NCBI RefSeq assembly: GCF_008802355.1
Contig: NZ_VZRA01000001.1
Span: 318,980-382,979 of the forward strand
DNA from: Oryzomonas sagensis
GTDB taxonomy: Bacteria > Desulfobacterota > Desulfuromonadia > Geobacterales > Pseudopelobacteraceae
Direction of reading: 5' to 3'
DNA length: 64,000 bases
The notes under the pieces were generated by a model that worked only from the letters and a program-made list of their open reading frames with translations, did no database searches and was not told the origin of the DNA. Made by a program: the position numbers and the translations under genes. Positions within the stretch are counted from its first letter, which is position 1, and each line of letters starts with the position of its first letter. Of the stretch, positions 17,381 through 25,862 are shown in pieces.

Positions 17381-17911
17381 TTACGGCATCAACGACCTGG
17401 CATCCACCGGCGGATTTTCCTCCACCCCCTCGCCCCGGGGCTGGGTCACGGCGATACCGGCATGGCGGTAGAAGTTGTAGGAATCGTCCTTGCCGCAGCC
17501 ATCGATCAGCAGGTCCTCTTTTTCATAAACCAAGTCCATGATGTCCCGCTTGCAGATCTCGAAATCGGGGGTCATCTGGATGGCCAGGGTCGGGCAGGCC
17601 TCAGCGCACAGGCCGCAGAAGATGCAGCGGGAGAAGTTGATCCGGAACCATGCGGCATAGCGGCGGCCATCCGCCCCTTCGGCGGCCTGCATGGAGATGC
17701 AGTCCACGGGACAGGCGGCGGAACAGAGGTAGCAGGCCACGCAGCGCTCGCCGCCGTCCGGGTCGCGGGTCAGCACGATCCGCGCCCGGTAACGCGGGTA
17801 CGGGGTGCGTTTTTCCTCGGGATACTGGATGGTGACCGGCCGGCGCAGCATGTGCGCCAGGGTGATGCGGAAACCGCCCAGGATGGCCCGTATGTCGGAG
17901 AATATCGGCAT
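17381..17911 (-). CDS. nuoI: NADH-quinone oxidoreductase subunit I
   Basis: The 176-residue protein carries two 4Fe-4S ferredoxin motifs, [15 protein letters not shown] and [12 protein letters not shown], for clusters N6a and N6b of complex I. It starts with the amphipathic membrane-contact helix typical of NuoI. It is separated from nuoH by the ankyrin gene, a terminator and repeat copy 4, which is unusual. Its own promoter is not obvious. Repeat copy 4 lies just upstream of its start. Confidence 0.95.
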   Translation of the reverse strand: MPIFSDIRAILGGFRITLAHMLRRPVTIQYPEEKRTPYPRYRARIVLTRDPDGGERCVACYLCSAACPVDCISMQAAEGADGRRYAAWFRINFSRCIFCGLCAEACPTLAIQMTPDFEICKRDIMDLVYEKEDLLIDGCGKDDSYNFYRHAGIAVTQPRGEGVEENPPVDARSLMP

Positions 17912-17928
17912 GGTTCGTTCTTCTAAAG

Positions 17929-18049
17929 AGGTTGTTGAAAAACAGCCATCTCGCCGCCGTCCTCGAAAGCCCTTTTGTGCGGCGTAGCGCTGCTACGCCT
18001 CCGCAGGGCTTTCTGCGGGTGCGACGATCTGACTATTTTTGAACAACCT
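17929..18049 (+). repeat. Palindromic element, copy 4
   Basis: This 121-bp copy is the cleanest member. Its ends are AGGTTGTT and AACAACCT, its middle stem is GAAAGCCCT with AGGGCTTTC, and its core is GCGTAGC-GCT-GCTACGC. It lies inside the nuo operon, 17 bases upstream of nuoI. Compared with copy 1, the changes occur on both sides of the stems. Confidence 0.92.
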
Positions 18050-18068
18050 GGGTTTTTCAACAGTTTGT

Positions 18069-18100
18069 AAAAAAACGAGACGCCCCGGCGGGGCGTCTCG
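18069..18100 (-). terminator. Strong Rho-independent terminator inside the nuo operon
   Basis: On the minus strand a perfect 11-bp stem, CGAGACGCCCC with GGGGCGTCTCG (3-nt loop), is followed by seven T. It lies 20 bases downstream of the ankyrin gene stop and upstream of nuoI, so it should end most transcripts started before nuoH. Confidence 0.88.
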
Positions 18101-18119
18101 GCTCGGGAGTTCGAACGTA

Positions 18120-18542
18120 TCAGGCGTTACCGTGTTTGGCCCGCTCGGCCTTCTTGAGCAGCGCCGAGGCCAGGGGGTGGCTGTTGTTGTCCGCATAGCG
18201 GCTGGCGGTATTGCCGGTGGACGTTTTGAGTCCCGCATCGGCGCCGCCGTCCAGCAGGGCCTGCACCGTCAGGTTGCAGCCGTAGATGGCGGCCAGCATC
18301 AGGGGAGTATGCCCCTCATGGTCGCGGACGTCAACGTCGGCGCCCTTGTCGACCAGCATCTTGACGATTTCGGTGTGGCCGTTGGCGGCGGCGTAGTGGA
18401 GGGCCGTTTTGCCTTTGTCGCTGCTGGCGGTCAAGTCGGCGCCCCGGTGCAGCAGGTCTTGAACAAAGTCCTTCTGCCCCTCTTTCGCGGCATTGATCAG
18501 AGGGGTGTGGCCGTGACGGTCTTTGGCGTTCACACTTTCCAT
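18120..18542 (-). CDS. Ankyrin-repeat protein within the nuo operon
   Basis: The 140-residue soluble protein consists of about four ankyrin repeats (HGHTPLINAAKEG, KGKTALHYAAANG, EGHTPLMLAAIYG, and a weaker TGNTASRYADNN). No signal peptide is seen. GGAGGAG lies 6 bases before the ATG. It sits between nuoH and nuoI, 52 bases after nuoH and before a terminator. Ankyrin repeats bind protein partners, but nothing shows which. A link to complex I rests on location alone. Confidence 0.9.
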   Translation of the reverse strand: MESVNAKDRHGHTPLINAAKEGQKDFVQDLLHRGADLTASSDKGKTALHYAAANGHTEIVKMLVDKGADVDVRDHEGHTPLMLAAIYGCNLTVQALLDGGADAGLKTSTGNTASRYADNNSHPLASALLKKAERAKHGNA

Positions 18543-18594
18543 GTTCGACTCCTCCCGTGGTTGATGTATGTTCCGGACGGCGATGTCCGCAGTT

Positions 18595-19608
18595 TCATCG
18601 TGATAAAGGTATCATGTCCCCACGCAACGCCAGCCACCAGCCGGTGACCAGGATATTCGCCAGGGCCAGGGGCGTCAGCACCTTCCACCCCAGGTGCATG
18701 AGCTGATCGTAGCGCAGACGGGGCAGGGTCCCGCGCATCCAGATGAAGAAGAAGGCAAACCCCAGGGTCTTGAGGGAAAACCAGATCACCGGCGCCAGAA
18801 AGGGGCCGTGCCATCCCCCCAGGAAGAAGGTCGTCGCCAGTCCGCCCAGCACGATGATGTTGATGTATTCCCCCACAAAGAACAGGCCGAAGCGCATGCC
18901 GGAGTATTCGGAGTGGAAGCCGGCCACCAACTCCCCCTCGGCCTCGGGGATGTCGAAGGGGATGCGTTTGCACTCCGCCGTGATGCTGATCAGAAAGATG
19001 AGAAAGGCCAGGGGCTGGTAGACGATGAACGGGATGGGGGCCTGGGCGGCGACGATGTCCGCCAGGCTGAAGGAACGGGCCAGCATGACCACCGGCACCA
19101 GGGACAGCCCCATGGACAGTTCGTAGGAGATCAGCTGGGCCAGGCCGCGAATGCCCCCCAGCAGGGAGTACTTGGAGTTGGAGGCCCAGCCGCCGATGGC
19201 AACGCCGTACACGGCGATGGAGGAGAGCGCCAGGAAAAACAGCAGCCCGACGTTCAGATCGGCCACCAGCATCGGCACCCGGCGGCCGGCAATGGTCACC
19301 GGCGCACCGAACGGGATGACGGCAAAGGTCAGAATGGCCGGGATGGCGGCCATGGCCGGGGCAAGGTAGAACAGCCATTTGTCGGCGGCTCTTGGGATAA
19401 AATCTTCTTTGGTGAGGAGCTTGATCAGATCTGCAAGGGGTTGGAGAAGTCCAAGGGGGCCGACGCGATTGGGTCCCTTGCGATCCTGGATCCAGGCCAG
19501 GACCTTCCGTTCGGCGAATACCAAGTAGGCGGCCAGGGTAAGGATCACGAAGAAGATCATCCCCAGCTTTGCCGCAAACAGCGCTATGTCCACAGTGGAT
19601 GCCGTCAT
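18595..19608 (-). CDS. nuoH: NADH-quinone oxidoreductase subunit H
   Basis: The 337-residue membrane protein forms the quinone-binding foot of complex I. Signature motifs include ERKVLAWIQDRKGPNRVG, ISYELSMGL and ECKRIPFDIPEAEGELVAGF. The ATG at 19608 is preferred; the longer frame starting at 19665 adds 19 residues not typical of the family. It is the first nuo gene here. No nuoA-G lies upstream, since the next gene (engB) is divergent. Confidence 0.95.
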   Translation of the reverse strand: MTASTVDIALFAAKLGMIFFVILTLAAYLVFAERKVLAWIQDRKGPNRVGPLGLLQPLADLIKLLTKEDFIPRAADKWLFYLAPAMAAIPAILTFAVIPFGAPVTIAGRRVPMLVADLNVGLLFFLALSSIAVYGVAIGGWASNSKYSLLGGIRGLAQLISYELSMGLSLVPVVMLARSFSLADIVAAQAPIPFIVYQPLAFLIFLISITAECKRIPFDIPEAEGELVAGFHSEYSGMRFGLFFVGEYINIIVLGGLATTFFLGGWHGPFLAPVIWFSLKTLGFAFFFIWMRGTLPRLRYDQLMHLGWKVLTPLALANILVTGWWLALRGDMIPLSR

Positions 19609-19855
19609 CGGTACCTGGTCAGGAGCATGTAAGAGGACACCAACGGAATGGTATTCATATATCACAAAAACGTGTCGAACGCCACCGACTAATTCCAGGG
19701 CGCGGATGGCAGCGCGGGGGACGCTGCACGAAGAACTGCGGCAGAACTCCGGCGCTTCAAGGGGTTACGTTTGCCCCCCCGGCAAGGATATTCCGTCAAC
19801 AGGAGGTCGGAGGTGCGAATAAATTCCAAATTGTCGGCGCCAGAGAAATAAGCGC
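19609..19855. other. Divergent intergenic region nuoH/engB
   Basis: The gap between the nuoH and engB starts is 301 bp. Apart from the engB promoter at 19856 I see no gene, and no convincing -35/-10 pair for nuoH. An A/T-rich stretch near 19660-19675 could hold one. Confidence 0.4.
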
Positions 19856-19885
19856 TTGAACAGCCACGACGCGGCGCACTATAAT
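19856..19885 (+). promoter_or_regulatory. Sigma-70-type promoter of engB
   Basis: TTGAAC (19856-19861), an 18-bp spacer and a perfect TATAAT (19880-19885). Transcription should start near 19892. That rules out the upstream in-frame ATG at 19886 and supports the start at 19910. Confidence 0.75.
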
Positions 19886-19909
19886 ATGATCGCCAAGGAG
19901 AGTGTTGAC

Positions 19910-20509
19910 ATGGATGTACACCAGGCGGAATTCATCAAAAGTGCGGTAAAACCGAAGGACTACCCGGAGACGGCCCTGCCCGAGGTGGCCTTTGTGGGCC
20001 GCTCCAACGTGGGCAAGTCGTCGTTGATCAATGTGCTGGTCAACCGCAAAAGCCTGGTTCGGACCAGTTCCACTCCCGGCAGAACCCAGTTGATCAACTT
20101 TTTCGACGTTAACGGCCGCTTGGTCCTGGTGGACCTGCCCGGCTATGGCTACGCCAAGGCGCCGCCCGAGGTGCGCAAACAGTGGCAACCGATGATCGAG
20201 ACCTACCTGGCCAAGCGCGAGAACCTGCGGGCGGTGGTCTTGATCCTGGATATCCGCCGCATCCCCGCGGACGGGGATCTGGAGATGCTGCGCTGGCTGG
20301 AGACCTATGGTATCCCGCCGATCATCGTGTTGACGAAATGCGACAAACTCTCGAAGAACGAGCAGGCCCGTCAGGCGGGAGTGATCGCTGCGGCCATCGG
20401 CCGCAGGCGGGAGGAGCTGCTCCCCTTCTCTGCCCTGTCGAAGGCCGGGCGCGACATGGTCTGGCGGGTGATCACGGAACTGGCCGGGCTGGAGAGCGTC
20501 ACGACCTGA
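19910..20509 (+). CDS. engB: Ribosome biogenesis GTPase EngB (YsxC/YihA)
   Basis: The 199-residue protein has the G motifs of this family: [10 protein letters not shown] (P-loop), TPGRTQ (switch I), DLPGYGYAK (G3) and TKCDKL (G4). EngB helps assemble the 50S subunit in the cytoplasm. ATG 19910 gives the normal family length and has AAGGAG 9 bases upstream. Its end overlaps the convergent acyP gene by 11 bases. Confidence 0.92.
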   Translation: MDVHQAEFIKSAVKPKDYPETALPEVAFVGRSNVGKSSLINVLVNRKSLVRTSSTPGRTQLINFFDVNGRLVLVDLPGYGYAKAPPEVRKQWQPMIETYLAKRENLRAVVLILDIRRIPADGDLEMLRWLETYGIPPIIVLTKCDKLSKNEQARQAGVIAAAIGRRREELLPFSALSKAGRDMVWRVITELAGLESVTT

Positions 20510-20774
20510 TGGAGAACCCCGTGAATTCGCCGACGCAGGTCTCACGGCGCAGGTCGAGCCGTTCCACCCAGGCGGCGGGCGGCCCCTGATGGCACCATTC
20601 GACCAGGGCGTTCACCCCACTCTCATCGCCCTCGAACACGCCGGCTACCGAGCCGTCCGGCAGATTCCCGACCCAGCCGTTGACGCCCAGCTCCGCGGCG
20701 CGGAGGCTGGTGTAGTGACGAAACGCTACCCCCTGGACACGGCCGAAAACCGTGACGGAAACCCTGATATTCAT
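20499..20774 (-). CDS. acyP: Acylphosphatase
   Basis: The 91-residue protein matches acylphosphatase, which hydrolyses carboxyl-phosphate bonds. It shows [11 protein letters not shown] with the substrate-binding Arg, [11 protein letters not shown] with the catalytic Asn region, and a VEGEE-like site seen here as VFEGDE. The start is placed at ATG 20774 ([15 protein letters not shown]). The longer frame into folE2 is shadow. It converges with engB, and its 5' end lies 54 bases from the divergent folE2 start. Confidence 0.88.
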   Translation of the reverse strand: MNIRVSVTVFGRVQGVAFRHYTSLRAAELGVNGWVGNLPDGSVAGVFEGDESGVNALVEWCHQGPPAAWVERLDLRRETCVGEFTGFSIRS

Positions 20775-20828
20775 ACGGTATCCCCCTTGGATACTGAACA
20801 GATCCCAACCGATCCACAGGACAATCCC

Positions 20829-21644
20829 ATGGTGCAACAACCAACCAAAACGGCAGCGGACAAGACGGCCATGCCGGACATGCAGAAACGCCCCGACCAC
20901 CGCAGGATACCCATCGCCAAGGTCGGCGTCAAGGACATCTCCTACCCCATCGTGGTGATGGACAAGAACCACTCGCTCCAGCACACGGTGGCGCGGATCA
21001 ACATGTACGTTGACCTGCCCCACCACTTCAAGGGGACCCACATGAGCCGCTTCGTGGAGATCCTCAACCGCCACCGTGAGCATATCGGCCTGGACAAGCT
21101 GGAGCCGATCCTGGACGAGGTGAAGGCCCGGCTCGGCTCCGCCAGTGCCCACGTGGAGATCCAGTTTCCCTACTTCATCGAAAAGAAGGCGCCGGTCTCG
21201 GGCGCCAAAAGCCTTATGGAGTACAGCTGCGAGTTCAAGGCGTCCATGACCGATACCCTGGATTTCGTGCTGGTGGTCAAGGTGCCGCTCACCTCGCTCT
21301 GCCCGTGCAGCAAGGAGCTTTCCCGCGCCGGCGCCCACAACCAGCGCAGCGTCATGACCGTGCGGGTGCGCTACCGGGAGTTCATCTGGATCGAGGATCT
21401 GGTGGAGTTGATCGAGCAGTGCGGCAGTAGCCCGCTCTACTCCCTGCTCAAACGGGAGGACGAGAAGTACGTCACCGAGCAGGCCTACGACAATCCGCGT
21501 TTTGTGGAGGACATGGTCCGGGAGGCTTATTCCCGGCTGGCAGCCGTGGAAAACATCACCTGGTTCTCGGTGGAGGCGGAAAACTTCGAGTCGATCCACA
21601 ACCATTCGGCCTATGCTGCCGTGGAGCTCGACCGCCGGGCATGA
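20829..21644 (+). CDS. folE2: GTP cyclohydrolase FolE2
   Basis: The 271-residue protein is the type IB GTP cyclohydrolase, which makes 7,8-dihydroneopterin triphosphate for folate. SLCPCSKE carries the catalytic cysteine, and AHNQRS plus VKDISYPIVVMDK are family blocks. ATG 20829 has AGGA upstream; a later ATG at 20871 (MPDMQKRPDH) is a possible alternative close to other family members. The stop overlaps the next gene (ATGA). Confidence 0.9.
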   Translation: MVQQPTKTAADKTAMPDMQKRPDHRRIPIAKVGVKDISYPIVVMDKNHSLQHTVARINMYVDLPHHFKGTHMSRFVEILNRHREHIGLDKLEPILDEVKARLGSASAHVEIQFPYFIEKKAPVSGAKSLMEYSCEFKASMTDTLDFVLVVKVPLTSLCPCSKELSRAGAHNQRSVMTVRVRYREFIWIEDLVELIEQCGSSPLYSLLKREDEKYVTEQAYDNPRFVEDMVREAYSRLAAVENITWFSVEAENFESIHNHSAYAAVELDRRA

Positions 21645-22324
21645 CCAGAGGACTGATCATCTTTGCCCGGGAGCCGCTCGTCGGCACGGTAAAAACCCGG
21701 CTGGCCCAGGATCTGGGCAGCCATCGGAGCGCAACGGACCTGTATGCGGCCATGCTGGCCGATGTGCTCGCCGCCGCCGTCACCCTGGACGATACCCGCC
21801 TGCTGATCTTCTGGGCGTCGAAAAACGGATCCGTTCCCTCTGTTCCGGCCCTGCCCCAGGCGGCGATGTTCGAACAGCAGGGGGGAGACTTGGGCGAACG
21901 CATGGCCAACGCCTTTGAAACGGCCCTGGCGAGCGGTTGCGAAACATGCTGCATCATCGGCAGCGATGCGCCCGACCTCCCCCCGGAGTACATCCTCCGG
22001 GCGTTTGACCTCCTGGAGCTGGGGGAAGCCGAGGCGGTTTTCGGCCCGGCCGAGGACGGGGGCTATTACCTGCTCGGCCTGCGGCGCTTGCAGAAGCGGC
22101 TGTTCGAGGAGATTGCCTGGAGCAGTTCGGAGGTTCTGCACACCAGCCTGGAACGGGCCCAGCTCTGCGGGCTCGGGACCGCCCTCCTGCCGCCGTGGCG
22201 GGATATCGACACAGGTGAGGACCTGGAGGCATTTCTGGAGCGGCCCACGCGGGATACTGCGCCCCGGACCCTGGCCGTGGCGCGACGCCTGAAAGGAAGT
22301 GCGACCTTATGTCCGACTATCTGA
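21641..22324 (+). CDS. DUF2064 / TIGR04282-type glycosyltransferase
   Basis: The 227-residue protein resembles the DUF2064 nucleotide-sugar-transferase-like family, named for arsenosugar synthesis in some genomes. It shows FAREPLVGTVKTRLA at the start, GSDAPDLPPEYI, and GPAEDGGYYLLGL, a GT-A-like fold. No arsenic genes lie nearby, so an arsenosugar role is not supported by context. It overlaps folE2 by 4 bases and the kinase gene by 16. Confidence 0.78.
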   Translation: MTRGLIIFAREPLVGTVKTRLAQDLGSHRSATDLYAAMLADVLAAAVTLDDTRLLIFWASKNGSVPSVPALPQAAMFEQQGGDLGERMANAFETALASGCETCCIIGSDAPDLPPEYILRAFDLLELGEAEAVFGPAEDGGYYLLGLRRLQKRLFEEIAWSSSEVLHTSLERAQLCGLGTALLPPWRDIDTGEDLEAFLERPTRDTAPRTLAVARRLKGSATLCPTI

Positions 22325-24975
22325 TGGCAATACTGGTCGAGTTTACCGGCGGGGACTTTGCCCCCGATCATTTCGTTCGCCTCGGCACGGCGGCCCTGTT
22401 CTGGGTCCTGCTCATCTGGGCGGCCATGCGCCAGCGCCGCCACGACCCGCAGCGCAACAGGCTGCTGCTGATCGGCTTCGCCCTCGGTCTGGTGCGGGAA
22501 CTCTTCATGTTCGCCGTCCTGTTCCTCTCCTTCAGCAAGACGATTCCAAACGCGCTCATGCAGCCGTTCACCGAACCGGTGGAACAGCTTTTGACCGGTG
22601 TTTCCCTGGTATGGATCGCCTCCGCCTATCTGGACAGCCTGCTCGACGCCCGCTTGGCCGGGCGCTACCTCAAAGGAGGAGTGGCCTGTCTGCTCGCCGC
22701 CTATCTGGCAACCTTCCGGGGCTGGGCCTCCTTCAGCAGCAGCCTTCCGGAGGCGAACTTCCATGCCAGCGGATATGGCGTGACCTTCCACCTCGCCGGG
22801 GCCCTGGTGCTGGCTGCCGCCCTCGTCTTCCTGTGGCGTGTCTCGGGATGGCGCCGAACGGCGCTCCTGATCGCCTTCGGCTGTTTTTTTCTGGATGACG
22901 CCCTGGGCCTGGCATACGGCATCGCATCCGCAAGCGCCATCACCGTTCTCGGGCCGATCCGCCACGGTCTGCACATGTTCGCCATCCCGGTCTTCGGCTA
23001 TATCTACGGCCGCGAATTGTGGGAACATCACCTGACAGCGGAACGGGAGGCGCTCCGCTCCCGGGAACGCCACCAGAAACTGGTTGATACGATCGAGGGG
23101 ATCGTCTGGGAGGCGGCTGCGGATACGCTTCGTTTCACGTTTGTCAGCGCCCAGGCCGAGCGGATTCTGGGATACCCGGTGTCGGTCTGGCTGTCCGATC
23201 CGGACTTCTGCCATGACCGCATCCACCCGGAGGATCGCGGCTGGGTGCTGGATATCTGCCGCGCAATGGGGCGTGATGGCGCATCACGACAGTTCGAATT
23301 CCGTATGATCGATGCCGGCGGCGGCACCCTGTGGCTGCGCAATGCCGTCTCGGTGATTGCCGAGGATGGCCAGCCGCCGATCCTGCGAGGGCAGATGTTC
23401 GATATCACCGAACGGCGAAAAATGATTGACTCCCTGCGGGAAAGCGAGGCCAAATTCCGTTCGTATATCGAGTTTGCGCCCATCGGCGCATTCGTTGTCG
23501 ACCATTTGGGGCGGTACGTCGAGACGAACCGCACCGGGGCCGCGATGCTGGGGTATGCCGAAACCGAACTGCTCGACATGTCAATCGCGGATGTGCTGCC
23601 CCCCGAATACCGGGAAACGGGACGGCAAAATTTCGAACGGCTGAAGGAAGTGGGTTCTGCCAGCCGGGAGTCGCTCCTGGTGCGGAAAGACGGGGGCTTG
23701 CTCTGGGTCTCCCTCCAGGCCGTCAAGCTCGGCCACGACCGCTACATCGGGTTTTTCCAGGACATTACCGAACGGAAACAGACGGAACAGGCCCTGATTT
23801 CGGCCAAGGACGCAGCCGATGCGGCCAATGCCGCCAAGAGCCAGTTTCTGGCCAACATGAGCCACGAGCTCCGCACACCCTTGAACGGTATCATCGGCAT
23901 GAGCGGGCTTCTGATGGATACGGATCTGACCCCCGAGCAGCTCGAATACGCCGGGATCGCCCTCAAAAGCAGCAAGGATCTGCTGGACCTCATCGATGAA
24001 CTTCTCGACTTCGCCCGCATCGAGGCAGGAAAACTCCTGTTTGAAAAACGCGACTTCAATCTCCAGACCGTCCTCAAGGACACCATGCAGATACTGTCAC
24101 TGCAGGCCGCGGAAAAGAGGCTGCAGTTGGACTGGGGGGTGGAACCGGATGTGCCGCTGCACCTCAAGGGCGATCCGGGCCGTTTGGCCCAGATCATCAG
24201 GAACATCGTGGGCAACGGCATCAAATTCACCCGGCAGGGTGGTGTGGCGGTCCACGTATCCCGCGAGGCGGAGGAGGGGGGAGAGGTGACGCTCCAGTTT
24301 GCCGTAACCGATACCGGCATCGGTATCCCCCAGGAGTACCTGAGCCGCATCTTCACCCCCTTCGTCCAGGTCGACGGCTCAAGCACGCGCAAATACAGCG
24401 GCACGGGACTGGGGCTGGCCATCAGCAACCAACTGGCCGAACTCATGGGCGGCTCCATCAACGTGGTAAGCGCCGTGGGCTCGGGTTCGACCTTCCGCAT
24501 CGTCCTGCCGTTCGAGAAACAGGAGCAGAAGCCAATGAAGAATCAGGAAGGCGAAAACCGGACCATATTCTTCAGCCGTGACGCCGACGCCCCCCAACGC
24601 GCCCGCATCCTGCTGGCCGAGGACCATACGACCAACCGGCGGGTGATCAGGATGATGCTCAACAAGCTGGGCTACGAGACCGACGCCGTGGCCAACGGCC
24701 GCGACGCGATCAAGGCCCTGGAAAGCACCTCCTACGACCTGGTGCTGATGGACTGCCAGATGCCGGAAATGAACGGCTACGACGCCACCGCCGTCATCCG
24801 CGACCCCGCCTCCCGCGTCCTCGATCATGCAACGCCGGTGATCGCCCTGACGGCCAACGCCATGGCCGGCGAACGGGATAAGTGCATCGAAGCGGGCATG
24901 AACGATTACCTCTCGAAACCGGTGCTGGTCCAGGACCTGGAAACGGTCCTGAGCAAATGGCTTGAAAACCGATAG
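22309..24975 (+). CDS. Membrane hybrid sensor histidine kinase with PAS and receiver domains
   Basis: The 888-residue protein has an N-terminal membrane sensor region of about seven helices (residues about 20-235) and two PAS domains ending in DITERR and DITERK. A HisKA domain follows with phospho-acceptor His 519 in SHELRTPLNG, then a HATPase domain (DTGIGIP, GTGLGLAIS) and a C-terminal receiver with phospho-acceptor Asp 815 in LMDCQMPEMNG. It should sense an unknown signal and relay phosphate to a partner not seen here. No separate response regulator gene is adjacent. mqnB follows. Confidence 0.92.
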   Translation: MSDYLMAILVEFTGGDFAPDHFVRLGTAALFWVLLIWAAMRQRRHDPQRNRLLLIGFALGLVRELFMFAVLFLSFSKTIPNALMQPFTEPVEQLLTGVSLVWIASAYLDSLLDARLAGRYLKGGVACLLAAYLATFRGWASFSSSLPEANFHASGYGVTFHLAGALVLAAALVFLWRVSGWRRTALLIAFGCFFLDDALGLAYGIASASAITVLGPIRHGLHMFAIPVFGYIYGRELWEHHLTAEREALRSRERHQKLVDTIEGIVWEAAADTLRFTFVSAQAERILGYPVSVWLSDPDFCHDRIHPEDRGWVLDICRAMGRDGASRQFEFRMIDAGGGTLWLRNAVSVIAEDGQPPILRGQMFDITERRKMIDSLRESEAKFRSYIEFAPIGAFVVDHLGRYVETNRTGAAMLGYAETELLDMSIADVLPPEYRETGRQNFERLKEVGSASRESLLVRKDGGLLWVSLQAVKLGHDRYIGFFQDITERKQTEQALISAKDAADAANAAKSQFLANMSHELRTPLNGIIGMSGLLMDTDLTPEQLEYAGIALKSSKDLLDLIDELLDFARIEAGKLLFEKRDFNLQTVLKDTMQILSLQAAEKRLQLDWGVEPDVPLHLKGDPGRLAQIIRNIVGNGIKFTRQGGVAVHVSREAEEGGEVTLQFAVTDTGIGIPQEYLSRIFTPFVQVDGSSTRKYSGTGLGLAISNQLAELMGGSINVVSAVGSGSTFRIVLPFEKQEQKPMKNQEGENRTIFFSRDADAPQRARILLAEDHTTNRRVIRMMLNKLGYETDAVANGRDAIKALESTSYDLVLMDCQMPEMNGYDATAVIRDPASRVLDHATPVIALTANAMAGERDKCIEAGMNDYLSKPVLVQDLETVLSKWLENR

Positions 24976-25012
24976 ACCAGCAAACAAACAGAGAAAGGCT
25001 ATTCCCCCAGAT

Positions 25013-25777
25013 ATGCAACCGATTCTCATCATGACGGCAGTGCCGCAGGAAATGACCCTGCTGGAACACGCCCTGACCAACACAGTCCGACGGACGGCAA
25101 CCGCTTTCGAGTATGCCGAGGGGACCATCGGTACGCTCCCCGTACTACTCTGCGCGGGTGGCGTCGGCAAGATCAACGCCGCTGCCGCCACGGCTACCCT
25201 GATCGAACGCTGCCGGCCGCGCCTGGTGATCAATACCGGCTGCGCGGGCGCCTATCCCGGGAGCGGGCTTTCCATCGGCCACCTCGCCGTTGCCAGCAAC
25301 GAAATTCTGGGGGATGAGGGGGTCCTGACGACCGGCGGGTGGAGGGATCTGCGCTTCATGGAGTTACCATCCTTCATGCAGGGCAAGCGGGCCTATCACA
25401 ATGAAATCCCCCTGTCCAAACACGCCGCCGAAAAGGCCATGCAGCTTGCCGATTATTACGGAGTATTCCTGATGCGGGGACGGTTCGTGACCGTTTCCAC
25501 CTGTAGCGGGACGCGTCAGCGCGGCGAGACCTTGGCGCGGCACTTCAACGCCATTGCCGAAAGCATGGAGGGGGCGGCCGTGGCCCAGATATGCCTGCGG
25601 TCGGGCGTGGACTGCCTGGAGATCCGCGGCATCAGCAATCCGGTGGTCGATCGGGATATGAGCGCCTGGGATATCCCGCGGGCTGCGGAATCGGCACAAC
25701 GCTTCGTGCTCAAATACCTGGAAGACCTGGACCGGCCGGAGTTGAGCGCTTTTATGCAGGTGGCGCCCGAACGGTAA
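25013..25777 (+). CDS. mqnB: Futalosine hydrolase MqnB
   Basis: The 254-residue nucleoside-phosphorylase-fold protein shows ESMEGAAVAQICLRSGVDCLE, typed here as ESMEGAAVAQ then CLEIRGISN, and GVGKINAAAAT, as in futalosine hydrolases. It removes the base from futalosine in menaquinone synthesis. ATG 25013 is used; the TTG at 24962 lies inside the kinase gene and adds a non-family leader. Together with mqnD this shows that the cell uses the futalosine route. Confidence 0.85.
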   Translation: MQPILIMTAVPQEMTLLEHALTNTVRRTATAFEYAEGTIGTLPVLLCAGGVGKINAAAATATLIERCRPRLVINTGCAGAYPGSGLSIGHLAVASNEILGDEGVLTTGGWRDLRFMELPSFMQGKRAYHNEIPLSKHAAEKAMQLADYYGVFLMRGRFVTVSTCSGTRQRGETLARHFNAIAESMEGAAVAQICLRSGVDCLEIRGISNPVVDRDMSAWDIPRAAESAQRFVLKYLEDLDRPELSAFMQVAPER

Positions 25778-25801
25778 GACAAAAGCCGGCTCACGTACAC
25801 A

Positions 25802-25840
25802 ACAAAGGCCCTGGGGGATACTCCCAAGGGCCTTTGTTTG
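25802..25840. terminator. Bidirectional terminator
   Basis: ACAAAGGCCC...GGG pairs with CCC...AGGGCCTTTGT, with T-rich sequence after it on both strands. It separates mqnB from the convergent M48 operon. Confidence 0.85.
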
Positions 25841-25862
25841 TTGTGGTGTGTTTATGCGGCCG

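Noticed and set aside
21641-22324. Arsenosugar biosynthesis gene
   Set aside because: The family name allows it, but no arsenic-related gene lies nearby, so I keep only the glycosyltransferase-like call.
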